Positions 9,197 through 17,242 of a DNA stretch of 64,000 nucleotides are shown here, in pieces. The DNA is taken from positions 141,468 through 205,467 of the forward strand of contig NZ_GL883886.1 of the NCBI RefSeq assembly GCF_000205165.1, in the 5' to 3' direction. Made by a program: the position numbers and the translations under genes. Under the pieces are notes generated by a model. It was given only the letters and a program-made list of their open reading frames with translations. It did no database searches and was not told the DNA's origin. The stretch is from Paraprevotella xylaniphila YIT 11841. GTDB lineage: Bacteria; Bacteroidota; Bacteroidia; Bacteroidales; Bacteroidaceae. Within the stretch, counting starts at the first letter, position 1; each line of letters begins with the position of its first letter.

Positions 9197-9654
9197 TGGG
9201 AAGATTTAGCAGAGGTGGAAGCCGTGAGATGCCAGAATTGAATACTTCATCGCTTCCAGACTTGATTTTTACAATCTTGTTCTTCTTCATGATTGTTACC
9301 ACCATGCGCGAAGTGACTTTGAAAGTGAAGTTTACGGTGCCTACTGGTACGGAACTGGAGAAATTGGAAAAGAAGTCTGCTGTGTCCTTTATTTATGTAG
9401 GACCACCAACCGACCAGTTGCGCGCAGCTATGGGTTCAGGTACGCGTATCCAATTGAATGATCGTTTTGCAGAACCTGCAGAAGTCATGGATTTTATTGC
9501 GGAGGAACGTACAAGAATGACAGACCAAGCAGCCCAAGTGGTCTCCATGAAAGTGGATCAGCGTACACAGATGGGTATTATAACAGACATCAAGCAGGTG
9601 CTGAGAAAATCGTGGGCCTTAAAAATCAATTATTCTGCAGCAAAGCGAAATTGA
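9196..9654 (+). CDS. exbD: ExbD/TolR family protein (second copy)
   Basis: A 152-residue second ExbD subunit. The membrane helix contains the proton-path aspartate D22 in SSLPDLIFTILFFFMIVTT, followed by a periplasmic domain ending in a lysine-rich tail. Its ATG overlaps the stop of the first exbD by one base. Two unlike ExbD proteins beside one ExbB are usual in Bacteroidota and suggest a heteromeric ExbD pair. A terminator follows at 9671. Confidence 0.88.
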   Translation: MGRFSRGGSREMPELNTSSLPDLIFTILFFFMIVTTMREVTLKVKFTVPTGTELEKLEKKSAVSFIYVGPPTDQLRAAMGSGTRIQLNDRFAEPAEVMDFIAEERTRMTDQAAQVVSMKVDQRTQMGIITDIKQVLRKSWALKINYSAAKRN

Positions 9655-9670
9655 TAGAAGGATATTATTA

Positions 9671-9708
9671 AAAAACGGTATTTTCATTATGAAAATACCG
9701 TTTTTTTT
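9671..9708 (+). terminator. Terminator after the exbBD cluster
   Basis: AAAAACGGTATTTTC (9671-9685) is perfectly complementary to GAAAATACCGTTTTT (9691-9705), with a five-base loop and a continuing T run. Confidence 0.9.
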
Positions 9709-9740
9709 ATGGATTTATACCAAGGTCTTTGTTTTTTCTT

Positions 9741-9748
9741 TATTTTTG
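9741..9748 (+). promoter_or_regulatory. Promoter element for the Lrp gene
   Basis: TATTTTTG fits TAnnTTTG and ends 21 bases before the ATG at 9770. Confidence 0.5.
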
Positions 9749-9769
9749 CAATAAATAAACGAATAGATT

Positions 9770-10288
9770 ATGGGGATTGCTAATTTGGATGCTCTTGACG
9801 AGCAGATTCTAAAGTTAATTGCTGACAACGCACGTATTCCTTTTTTGGAAGTGGCCCGTGCTTGTCACGTGTCTGGTGCAGCGATTCATCAGCGCATACA
9901 GAAGTTGACTCGCTTAGGAGTCTTGAAAGGTTCACAATACGTGTTGGATCCGGAAAGGATCGGTTACGAGACTTGTGCCTATGTGGGGCTTTTTCTGAAA
10001 GATCCTTCGGATTTCGACCGGGTGGTTGCGGAATTGTGGAATATTCCGGAAGTGGTTGAATGCCATTATACGACAGGCGATTATGACATGTTTATCAAAA
10101 TCTATGCCCGGAACAACCATCACATGTTGAGTATCATCCATGATAAGTTACAGCCTTTAGGCTTGCAACGTTCTGAAACCATTATTTCTTTTCATGAGGC
10201 AATTAACCGGCAGATGCCGATTCCTGAAATAAAGCACAAGAAGGGCGGCACGGAGAATATGGATGTGGAAGTAGAGGAAGAAGAATAA
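9770..10288 (+). CDS. Lrp/AsnC family transcriptional regulator
   Basis: A 172-residue DNA-binding regulator. An N-terminal AsnC-type helix-turn-helix (residues about 5-60: LDEQILKLIADNARIPFLEV then GAAIHQRIQKLTRLGVL) is followed by a RAM ligand-binding alpha/beta domain (about 68-150) containing GYETCAYVGLFL and CHYTTGDYDMFIKIYA. The acidic tail (DVEVEEEE) is unusual for the family. It has its own promoter element and is monocistronic. Members sense amino acids or related metabolites; the ligand and targets cannot be read from the sequence. Confidence 0.9.
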   Translation: MGIANLDALDEQILKLIADNARIPFLEVARACHVSGAAIHQRIQKLTRLGVLKGSQYVLDPERIGYETCAYVGLFLKDPSDFDRVVAELWNIPEVVECHYTTGDYDMFIKIYARNNHHMLSIIHDKLQPLGLQRSETIISFHEAINRQMPIPEIKHKKGGTENMDVEVEEEE

Positions 10289-10300
10289 TTGGGAGAAAAG

Positions 10301-10344
10301 AAAAAGAGGTGGTCTCGTCAGGAAGGCGGACAACCTCTTTTTTT
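10301..10344. terminator. Terminator between the Lrp gene and folA
   Basis: AAAAAGAGGT (10301-10310) pairs with ACCTCTTTTT (10333-10342). A-rich on the left and T-rich on the right, it can serve both convergent genes. Confidence 0.65.
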
Positions 10345-10402
10345 CTTTTTAAGTCTTGTATTCTATACGGTTCTTCGTTTGAGACGGAATTTCTTCTGGG
10401 TA

Positions 10403-10900
10403 TCAATGGCGGCTCTTTCTCTGATAATCTTTGAAGGAGAAAGGATATTGATGTTTCTCGTCCCTATTATGTCGAGAACTTTGTATGAGTTCCCATGGCC
10501 GGATGTCGAAAGGGGGGAAGAAAGCATCCGCTTCTTGGGGCGTGTCTTCTATTTCCGTGAGATATATTTTCTGGGCGAGTGGCAGGGCCTCTTGATACAC
10601 GCTTTCACCGCCGATGATGAATATCTCTTCTTCTTCCTTACAATGTGACAGGGCCTCTTGTAAGCTACTGAATGTTTCCGCACCGGGGAAGACGGCAGCT
10701 TTGTTTCTGCTCAGCACGATATTACGCCGGTTGGGCAACGCTCCTTTGGGAAAGGATTCAAACGTCTTGCGCCCCATGATGATGGTATGTCCGGTGGTGA
10801 GTGCCTTGAATCGCTTCAGGTCGTCGGGAAGCCGGTACAGCAAGTGGTTTTCAAAACCGATGGCACGGTTGCGTGCAATAGCTACGATAATGGATATCAT
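10403..10900 (-). CDS. folA: FolA, dihydrofolate reductase
   Basis: A 165-residue NADPH-dependent enzyme that regenerates tetrahydrofolate. The start MISIIVAIARNRAIGFENHL contains the adenine/substrate-loop signature. The chain continues with LPDDLKRFKALTTGH (the acidic residue D26/D27 is the active-site acid), IIMGRKTFESFP and FIIGGESVY, the usual order. It follows thyA by 18 bases in the same leftward transcript, an apt pairing because thymidylate synthase consumes methylene-tetrahydrofolate and yields dihydrofolate. Confidence 0.95.
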   Translation of the reverse strand: MISIIVAIARNRAIGFENHLLYRLPDDLKRFKALTTGHTIIMGRKTFESFPKGALPNRRNIVLSRNKAAVFPGAETFSSLQEALSHCKEEEEIFIIGGESVYQEALPLAQKIYLTEIEDTPQEADAFFPPFDIRPWELIQSSRHNRDEKHQYPFSFKDYQRKSRH

Positions 10901-10918
10901 GTCGGGATGGTTAGAGGG

Positions 10919-11713
10919 TTATACGGAAACCGCACCGGCAATGTGCGGCCAAGGGTTATAGTTTTCCAATGTGAAGTCTTCAAACTTGAAGTCGAAGATG
11001 CTTTTCACGTCCGGATTGAGTCTCATGCGAGGCAGGGGACGAGGTTCCCGGGTGAGTTGCAGTTTCACTTGTTCCAGATGGTTCTTATAGATATGTGTGT
11101 CTCCTAACGTGTGTACGAAGTCGCCTGCTTTCAGTCCCGTCACCTGTGCCATCATCATCAACAACAGGGCGTATGATGCGATATTGAAGGGAACACCGAG
11201 AAACGTATCCGCACTACGTTGGTAAAGCTGAAGGCTCAATTTCCCTTTAGCTACGTAAAACTGAAAAAAAGCATGGCAGGGAGGCAGGTTCATGTTCCCG
11301 AGGTCGCCGACGTTCCATGCACTGACGATGATACGGCGTGAATCGGGATTGTGTCTGATGGTATCCACAGCCTCTTGTATCTGGTCTATGAATCCACCTT
11401 TATAGTCCGGCCACGAACGCCACTGATACCCGTAAATATGTCCCAGATCGCCGTTTTCATCTGCCCATTCATTCCATATCCTTACGCCGTGTTCCTGCAA
11501 ATATTTCACGTTGGTATCGCCTTGCAGGAACCAGAGCAGTTCATGGATGATGGACTTCAGGTGTAACTTCTTTGTGGTAAGCAGCGGAAATCCTTCTTCG
11601 AGGTTGAACCGCATCTGATGGCCGAATACGCTGAGGGTGCCCGTACCTGTACGGTCGCTCTTCTCCACGCCTTCTTCCATTATCCTATGTAACAGGTCGA
11701 GATATTGTTTCAT
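10919..11713 (-). CDS. thyA: ThyA, thymidylate synthase
   Basis: A 264-residue folate-dependent enzyme converting dUMP to dTMP, the same length as E. coli ThyA. It has the arginine loop RTGTGT (21-26), the WFLQGDTNV and YGYQWR segments, and the catalytic cysteine C146 in [12 protein letters not shown]. The fold continues through the dUMP-binding [18 protein letters not shown] and ends in MAGAVSV-like residues (IAGAVSV). It is upstream of folA in one operon. No flavin-dependent ThyX motif is present. Confidence 0.96.
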   Translation of the reverse strand: MKQYLDLLHRIMEEGVEKSDRTGTGTLSVFGHQMRFNLEEGFPLLTTKKLHLKSIIHELLWFLQGDTNVKYLQEHGVRIWNEWADENGDLGHIYGYQWRSWPDYKGGFIDQIQEAVDTIRHNPDSRRIIVSAWNVGDLGNMNLPPCHAFFQFYVAKGKLSLQLYQRSADTFLGVPFNIASYALLLMMMAQVTGLKAGDFVHTLGDTHIYKNHLEQVKLQLTREPRPLPRMRLNPDVKSIFDFKFEDFTLENYNPWPHIAGAVSV

Positions 11714-11726
11714 TCTTAATATTGTT

Positions 11727-12302
11727 TTATTTTTTTTTCTTATTGATAAGGGTGGTCAGCCAATCGTTGGCGGCTATGCAGAGCATGACTACGCCCACGA
11801 CGAACAACAAGTCTGTGAAGTCGATGATCCATTCAACGACGATAAGCCCTACCCCCCAACAGGCGTTCTTTATGGCAGATTGTTTGAGCATTTGGTTTCT
11901 CGTATCTTCGTCTATCGTCCGTCTTTCAGGGTCATACGCGGCTCTTTCTATCCTCCTGTTCTTCTCGCGGTGGGAACGGTATATCAGGTAGACGGCCAAA
12001 AGCACGAGGAGGGCAGGAATGAGGAACAGGATTACGGTAAGTATTGTAAAGAGCACACCGCCAATTCCGAGAAGTCCGGATAAAAAGTCCAAAACTCCTT
12101 CGTTTCCCAAATCGTCCATGAGAGAAAATGTGTGGGAGTAAACCGATGGGGGAGAACTCCACGTGCTATCGTCGGCCACGTCTTCCAAAGCCGACACCGT
12201 ATCGGAGTAGACAGTGATGCCATTTTGTGCCAAGACAATATTTTGTGCGAGACAAGCCCATAAAAGGCAAAGCCATATGACGGGAAATATAGGGCGTTTC
12301 AT
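11727..12302 (-). CDS. Small membrane protein of unknown function
   Basis: A 191-residue protein starting [11 protein letters not shown] with a signal peptide ending near LAQN. A short polar segment, a membrane helix (about residues 80-105), a basic loop rich in R/E with an acidic patch, and a final pair of hydrophobic helices (about 148-185) ending INKKKK follow. The frame is open to 12368, but two promoter motifs overlap that extension, so the ATG at 12302 is chosen. The layout resembles DUF6249-type proteins of Bacteroidota, but I do not assign a function. It lies 13 bases upstream of thyA and may share its transcript. Confidence 0.7.
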   Translation of the reverse strand: MKRPIFPVIWLCLLWACLAQNIVLAQNGITVYSDTVSALEDVADDSTWSSPPSVYSHTFSLMDDLGNEGVLDFLSGLLGIGGVLFTILTVILFLIPALLVLLAVYLIYRSHREKNRRIERAAYDPERRTIDEDTRNQMLKQSAIKNACWGVGLIVVEWIIDFTDLLFVVGVVMLCIAANDWLTTLINKKKK

Positions 12303-12327
12303 GTGGTAAGCGGTTTGATTTAATGTA

Positions 12328-12359
12328 CAAAGATAGCGAAAGGCGAGTGCAGAGACAAA
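12328..12359 (-). promoter_or_regulatory. Leftward promoter, proximal copy
   Basis: Read on the minus strand this is TTTG (12356-12359), 20 bases, then TATCTTTG (12328-12335), a full Bacteroidota -33/-7 promoter. It lies 25 bases before the ATG of the 191-residue membrane protein. Confidence 0.7.
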
Positions 12360-12415
12360 TGAAAACAAAGTTTTCTGGTTTGGCTATGCCAAGCCGCATC
12401 CTATCTTCGTGGGAA

Positions 12416-12447
12416 CAAAGATAGCGAAAGGCGAGCGCAGAAGCAAA
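12416..12447 (-). promoter_or_regulatory. Leftward promoter, distal copy
   Basis: A near-identical second copy: TTTG (12444-12447), 20 bases, TATCTTTG (12416-12423). The spacer CTTCTGCGCTCGCCTTTCGC differs from the proximal copy at only a few bases, so the promoter plus spacer has been duplicated. Confidence 0.7.
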
Positions 12448-12518
12448 TTAAAATCCGTCCGATTTTGTTGTTCGCCACGTTTTTTTTGCGTACTTTTATC
12501 CTCATAAAATGATACGAC

Positions 12519-14030
12519 ATGACACGACCGGATATATCTCAGGAGTTTAAAGACTACGCCCTACGTTTGCTTGGTACGGAGCGTTATGCACGTTTTGCCC
12601 AAGCTTTGGATGAAGAACCTTCCGTGAGTGTGAGGCTGAATCCGTTCAAGTCCTTATGGGCCGGTCTTTCGACGGAATATTTGAATGGGGGAGATGGCCC
12701 GGTGCCTTGGGCTTCCGGTGAAGGAGGTTACCTAAGCGAACGTCCTCCGTTCACATTCGACCCATTATTCCATGCCGGTGCCTATTATGTACAAGAGGCT
12801 GCTTCCATGTTTCTCGGGCAGGTCTTATGCCGTTATGTAACCCGTCCGGTGATAGCGCTCGACCTTTGTGCTGCACCCGGCGGCAAGTCTACCCATATTC
12901 GTTCGTGTCTGCCGGAGGGTAGTCTGTTGGTGGCCAACGAACCCGTAAAGGCACGTGCTCAGGTTTTACTGGAGAATCTGACGAAGTGGGGACATCCTGA
13001 CGTGGTAGTGACCAACAGTTATCCAAGGGATTTTGCCCGTTTGCCAGCCTTTTTCGACTTGTTGGTGACCGATGTGCCGTGCTCCGGCGAGGGGATGTTC
13101 CGAAAAGAAGAAGATGCCGTGACAGGTTGGAGTATGGAGGCTGTCCGGATGTGCCGTGACCGTCAGCGTGAGATTTTGCGTGACGTATGGCCTTCGTTGA
13201 AGCCTGGTGGGTTGTTGGTGTACAGTACTTGTACGCTGAATGCTTTAGAGGATGAGGAAAATGTGGCTTGGATAGCCGAAGAACTCGGTGCGGAAATACT
13301 TCCTCTTGATGTGGAACCGGGTTGGGGAGTCGTGGGGAACCTGCTTCCGCTCTCCTCTGTAAAAGATACGGTGAAGGCGGAAAGGCTTTTTCCCGTCGCC
13401 CATTTCATTCCCGGTTTTACTCGTGGAGAAGGCTTCTTTTTGGCCGTTTTACGAAAAAATGGTGAGGAAGGGGCTTCAGATTGTGGGATGTCCTCTGACT
13501 GGTATAAAAGTGAGCGTGTGAAGTCTAAAAAGAAACGTACTGTACAAGCTTCCGTTCCGGCTTTGCCTGCTTCCTGCCGGTCATGGTTGCTTCATGCCGA
13601 TACCTTTGATTTCGTTTCCGACGGACCGGTGTGGACGGCTATACGTGCTTCATTCTCCCGTCAGATAGGCTTGTTGAGAGAATCGGTTAAAGTATGGCAG
13701 GTTGGTGTTCCGTTGGCTACGGTAAAGGGGAAGGACTATATTCCGCTTCACGCTTTAGCGATGTCCGTCGACTTGAATCGTGCGGCTTTCCCGGTTGTCC
13801 CCGTTTCCTACGACATGGCGGTGCCCTATTTACGTAAAGAAGTGCTTGTCTTGCCTCCCGACACTCCTAAAGGTTACGTGTTGCTGACGTTTCAGGACAC
13901 TCCGATCGGTTTCGTGAAAAATATAGGCGGACGGGCCAATAACCTTTATCCACAGGAGTGGAAAATACGGACAAGCTATCTTTCGACTTATAGTTTAAAA
14001 GGAGATTTATGGCGTAAATCAATAGAATAA
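12519..14030 (+). CDS. RsmF/NOL1-NOP2-Sun family rRNA m5C methyltransferase
   Basis: A 503-residue SAM-dependent RNA cytosine-C5 methyltransferase. The Rossmann core includes motif I DLCAAPGGKSTH (115-126), motif IV DVPCSGEGMFRK with cysteine C188, and motif VI YSTCTLNALEDEEN with the second (nucleophilic) cysteine C238. The C-terminal 170 residues form an extra domain with GYVLLTFQDTPIGFVKN, as in E. coli RsmF (YebU), which modifies 16S rRNA. The exact target base cannot be read from the sequence. Monocistronic; the gene starts at the ATG 8 bases after a poor promoter-like stretch. Confidence 0.88.
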   Translation: MTRPDISQEFKDYALRLLGTERYARFAQALDEEPSVSVRLNPFKSLWAGLSTEYLNGGDGPVPWASGEGGYLSERPPFTFDPLFHAGAYYVQEAASMFLGQVLCRYVTRPVIALDLCAAPGGKSTHIRSCLPEGSLLVANEPVKARAQVLLENLTKWGHPDVVVTNSYPRDFARLPAFFDLLVTDVPCSGEGMFRKEEDAVTGWSMEAVRMCRDRQREILRDVWPSLKPGGLLVYSTCTLNALEDEENVAWIAEELGAEILPLDVEPGWGVVGNLLPLSSVKDTVKAERLFPVAHFIPGFTRGEGFFLAVLRKNGEEGASDCGMSSDWYKSERVKSKKKRTVQASVPALPASCRSWLLHADTFDFVSDGPVWTAIRASFSRQIGLLRESVKVWQVGVPLATVKGKDYIPLHALAMSVDLNRAAFPVVPVSYDMAVPYLRKEVLVLPPDTPKGYVLLTFQDTPIGFVKNIGGRANNLYPQEWKIRTSYLSTYSLKGDLWRKSIE

Positions 14031-14189
14031 AGTGAAAAATGCTAAAAAATAATATATTTCTCTCTTGTTACTTGCTTTCTTATTCTGTAAATGCTATATT
14101 TAAAGCCTGAGAGTGTGAATGGATTGAAGCGATGAGAGTTCTACTCACACCGTAGATGTCTAATTGTCTAACTTAATCTATACAGCGCT

Positions 14190-14660
14190 ATGAAAATTTT
14201 ATTTATCGGTTCAGGGTGCGCCTGTAGGTTACCTTTTGTAGAATATCTTTTTAAGAAGAAAATACAAGAGGCAGAGGTGCCGGATATTGAAGTAGAGTCC
14301 GCCGATATGGCCATGTGGGGAGTCACTTCTCATGAAAGTGTGGTTCCGGAAAGCAGTGGTCCTGATAAAGTAGGCAACTTACTGAATCAGGCCGATTTTA
14401 TCGTGGTTATGGAAGGACGGCAGCGCAACTTTCTGACACGTTTTATGGATTACAGTAGTTGGAATAAAATTCACTTATTCTTGGATTATTGTACATCTGA
14501 GAAGGAACATCTGGTAGGTTCCGTGTGTGGCGATCTCGATTATCAGACGCAGGATGAAGAGATGAGTAATGGTTGTATGAATCTGATAGCTCGCATAAAG
14601 GCTTTTTTGAAGGAGCATTTAAGCGAGAAAACGGAAATCTCCACATTGATGCCGGCTTAA
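14190..14660 (+). CDS. Low-molecular-weight phosphotyrosine phosphatase-like protein, likely inactive
   Basis: A 156-residue protein aligned by eye with LMW protein tyrosine phosphatases. The N-terminal loop reads LFIGSGCACRLPFVEYLF where active enzymes have VCxGNICRSPMAE, so the nucleophilic cysteine is glycine (G7) and the serine after the P-loop arginine is leucine (L14); C12 and R13 remain. The later 'DFIVVMEGRQRNFL' segment corresponds to the family's ADLILVM region, while the catalytic DP motif near the C-terminus is changed to GDLDYQ. I infer a fold retained for binding or regulation rather than catalysis. The neighbouring genes give no partner. Confidence 0.65.
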   Translation: MKILFIGSGCACRLPFVEYLFKKKIQEAEVPDIEVESADMAMWGVTSHESVVPESSGPDKVGNLLNQADFIVVMEGRQRNFLTRFMDYSSWNKIHLFLDYCTSEKEHLVGSVCGDLDYQTQDEEMSNGCMNLIARIKAFLKEHLSEKTEISTLMPA

Positions 14661-14726
14661 ACGATAAAGCATATCGGGCAGGGACATTCCATGTCGGGTA
14701 TGCTTTATGATTAGAAATGAAGGAAT

Positions 14727-15082
14727 ATGTGTTTGGTGAAAACTATTGTGAGTCTCCTTGTGATGCTTATGGCGGGGTTGCAAAGTGTGCAATCGCAAAA
14801 TTGGGTTATTGTGAAAGAACGGTCTGTAGGAGTGGATTCTGAAAGTTTGAGGGTTGGAGGCGTTTTGGGGAAAGCGAAAAAAGGTGTGGTATTATGCCAA
14901 CGGGACGGTGTGGAAACAAGGCATGTATGGCCTTCTTATCGAAAAATATAAAGTATCCGCCAGTTTGTGTATCTGAAGAAGCGAGTGGAAGAGTATATAT
15001 GCAATTTGTGGTGGAAAAAGATGGGGAAATCTGCCAAATCAGGGTGTTGTTTTCTTTACCGGTAAAGTTCGGGTTGAAATAG
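14727..15082 (+). pseudogene. Decayed tonB-like gene
   Basis: An N-terminal reading frame from 14727 starts with a hydrophobic segment (VKTIVSLLVMLMAGLQSVQSQ) and runs out of frame near 14890. The continuation in another frame (from about 14894) reads ACMAFLSKNIKYPPVCV, GRVYMQFVVEKDGEI and FSLPVKFGLK. These blocks match the C-terminal domain of the intact TonB at 4.4 kb (ACMKWLSDNIKYPPICV, GRVYAQFVVNKDGSI, FSLPVMFRLQ), but about 36 residues between the second and third block are missing. A frameshift near the A-run around 14875-14885 plus an internal deletion are the simplest explanation. Confidence 0.75.
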
Positions 15083-15097
15083 GCATGAGGAAAAAGA

Positions 15098-17119
15098 TTA
15101 CTGCTCTTTTGCCTCCGTGTTGTTTTTCGGGGTTTCCGGAGTATCGAACAAACCGTAAGTGGTACGGAGGACGCGGAATTCCGTCCGGCGGTTCAGGGCG
15201 TTGCAGATTTCCTGCTGTTCTTCTGGCAGTTTTTTGATGAAAGCCTCCGTCAATGTGTCGTTCTCATGCAGGAACGGGTACCGTTCCGTCAATCGTTTGC
15301 GGATGACTTTCGGGCGTGTCTCGCCATATCCGATGGGAGTCAGGCGGTCGGTAGCGACGCCGTGTGCTATCAGGTACTTCACCACTGATTCTGCCCGGCG
15401 TTGGGAGAGGCGGATATTGTATTCATCCCTTCCCCGGTAGTCGCAATGCGAGCTGAGTTCAATCGTGATGTTCGGGTTGTCTTCCATGAGCGTGACGAGG
15501 GAGTCCAGTGCAAGAGTAGAAGAGTCCGTGAGTTCCGCACTGTCGAAGGCGTAAAATACATTGTCTACCAGTACGGGAGCTGTGATGGAAGCCAGTTCGA
15601 ACTGAAGTACGTATTCTTTGCTTATGCTGCTAGTGTCCACTCGCAGTTGTTCTTTATGGTTCAGGAATCCCTTGCACGTACCTAAGAATACATAGTCTAC
15701 ATTGGGTTGGATTTCTTGGGTAAAAGAACCGTCTCCTTTCACGCTCAGTTTCAAGTTTGTCCCGTCGTTGCCCACCATGTAAACCAGGCCTTCCGGCAGT
15801 TCATAGCCGTCTTTTTCGTAGACCCATCCTTTGACCGTAAGCAATACTTCCGGGCATTCGAAACTCATGATGTGGTCCCACCCTCGGGCATCTCCCCGGT
15901 TGGTGCTGAAAAATCCCCGGTTGTGCAGTCCGTCAAAAGTCATGGCAAAATCATCTCCTTGCGAATTCATCGGATATTTCAGGTTTTCTACGGTCCATGT
16001 ACCCGCACTGTCCTGTTCGGCCTTGAATAAGTCTAATCCGCCCATGCCAACGTGTCCGTCGGAGGAAAAATACAAATCTCCGTTCGGACGGAATGAAGGG
16101 AACATTTCATTCCCCGGAGTATTGATGGGTTCGCCGAGATTATCCACTCCGCCTAATCCATGTTCTCCTATTTCTATTCGCCAGATGTCCAAGCCTCCTA
16201 ATCCTCCCGGCATGTCGGATACGAAATACAGCCATCTGCCATCCGGCGATACGGTAGGATGGGCAAAGGAGGATAAAGTGTCTTTTGTGATTTCCAATAA
16301 TTTGGGTGCACTCCAACTGGCATCCGTGCGTTCCGAGGTATAAATTTGTGCATATCGTGGATATTCGGGGTCATGCGTGCAACGGGTGAAATACATTGTT
16401 TTGCCGTCCGGCGAAAAGGCGCAGGCTCCTTCATCGTATTCGCTGTTTACTTCGGATTCTACCAGTTCCGGTGCCTGCCATTTCCCTTTATCGTCTTTTC
16501 TGGAGATAAAGATATCACCGGACTTGATACCCGTAATGCCGCTCAGTTCGTTGCCTGTTGCCTGTGGGCGTGTGGAAGTCAGATACAGCATGTCCATGTC
16601 ATCACCTGCCAACATCGGGCAATAGTCCGAGCGTCGGGCATTGAGTAGCGGTTCTTTCCTTATCGAATACAGTGTCGGTTTCTGTTTCCAGATGGGTGCC
16701 ATGGTACAGCCCTGTAGTCCGTGACGTGCCAATACGTCGTTTGGTTTGTACTGAAGGTAAATCTCATAATTCTGCAACGCCTTTTTATAATCGCCGTTTT
16801 TGCGTTGCATTTCAGCCAAATAAAAATAAACGATGCTGTCCGGGTAGTTGTATCGTGCTGCATTTTGGTATGATCCGATGGCCCGTGAAGTATAATTGAT
16901 GCGCCGGTAGCAGTCCGCAGCTTTGTAGGCCCGTTCGCCCCTCTTGGCGCGTTCCTTGGGTTTGGTGCGCATATAGGCTTTACGGTATTCGGCTGCCGCT
17001 TCGAAGTATTCTCCTATGGCATAGAATTTATCTCCCTTTTTCACATTGCTTTCCGCGCTACAGCTTGCGAGCCATAACGTCACAAAAATACCCCCAAAAA
17101 GAGAAATCCATTTTTTCAT
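15098..17119 (-). CDS. OmpA-family lipoprotein, PorE-like T9SS component
   Basis: A 673-residue predicted lipoprotein. Signal peptide and lipobox LASC place the lipidated cysteine at C20. Domains in order: TPR-like helices (about 30-130: YFEAAAEYRKAY, PDSIVYFYLAEMQRK), a PD40/WD40-like beta-propeller (about 160-410: repeated SPDGKTMYF and SPDGRWLYFVSD blades), a carboxypeptidase-regulatory-like domain (about 420-510), and an OmpA peptidoglycan-binding domain (about 525-660: FDSAELTDSS, SSHCDYRGRDEYNIRLSQRR). This TPR-propeller-CRD-OmpA order is that of PorE, which ties the T9SS to peptidoglycan. The ATG at 17119 is preferred to 17137 because the promoter TATATTTG lies at 17135-17142. Confidence 0.7.
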   Translation of the reverse strand: MKKWISLFGGIFVTLWLASCSAESNVKKGDKFYAIGEYFEAAAEYRKAYMRTKPKERAKRGERAYKAADCYRRINYTSRAIGSYQNAARYNYPDSIVYFYLAEMQRKNGDYKKALQNYEIYLQYKPNDVLARHGLQGCTMAPIWKQKPTLYSIRKEPLLNARRSDYCPMLAGDDMDMLYLTSTRPQATGNELSGITGIKSGDIFISRKDDKGKWQAPELVESEVNSEYDEGACAFSPDGKTMYFTRCTHDPEYPRYAQIYTSERTDASWSAPKLLEITKDTLSSFAHPTVSPDGRWLYFVSDMPGGLGGLDIWRIEIGEHGLGGVDNLGEPINTPGNEMFPSFRPNGDLYFSSDGHVGMGGLDLFKAEQDSAGTWTVENLKYPMNSQGDDFAMTFDGLHNRGFFSTNRGDARGWDHIMSFECPEVLLTVKGWVYEKDGYELPEGLVYMVGNDGTNLKLSVKGDGSFTQEIQPNVDYVFLGTCKGFLNHKEQLRVDTSSISKEYVLQFELASITAPVLVDNVFYAFDSAELTDSSTLALDSLVTLMEDNPNITIELSSHCDYRGRDEYNIRLSQRRAESVVKYLIAHGVATDRLTPIGYGETRPKVIRKRLTERYPFLHENDTLTEAFIKKLPEEQQEICNALNRRTEFRVLRTTYGLFDTPETPKNNTEAKEQ

Positions 17120-17134
17120 ATTCCATTCGGTATG

Positions 17135-17142
17135 CAAATATA
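17135..17142 (-). promoter_or_regulatory. Promoter element for the PorE-like gene
   Basis: CAAATATA reads TATATTTG on the minus strand (TAnnTTTG) 15 bases upstream of the ATG at 17119; the leader would be very short. Confidence 0.4.
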
Positions 17143-17242
17143 ATTTTTTTATTTCATTTACCGTTGGAACTAACGGATTTTTTTGAACCGAAATGGATTC
17201 AGGAGTATCTTTTTGAGGGTGTCTTGTTAGATAGACGGAACG

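Noticed and set aside
10289..10648. 119-codon open frame after the Lrp gene
   Set aside because: Covers a terminator and the end of folA; no ribosome site or family.
14664..14708. Hairpin after the phosphatase-like gene as a terminator
   Set aside because: A 10-base stem (ATAAAGCATA/TATGCTTTAT) exists but the loop is long and no T run follows, so it was not listed as a feature.
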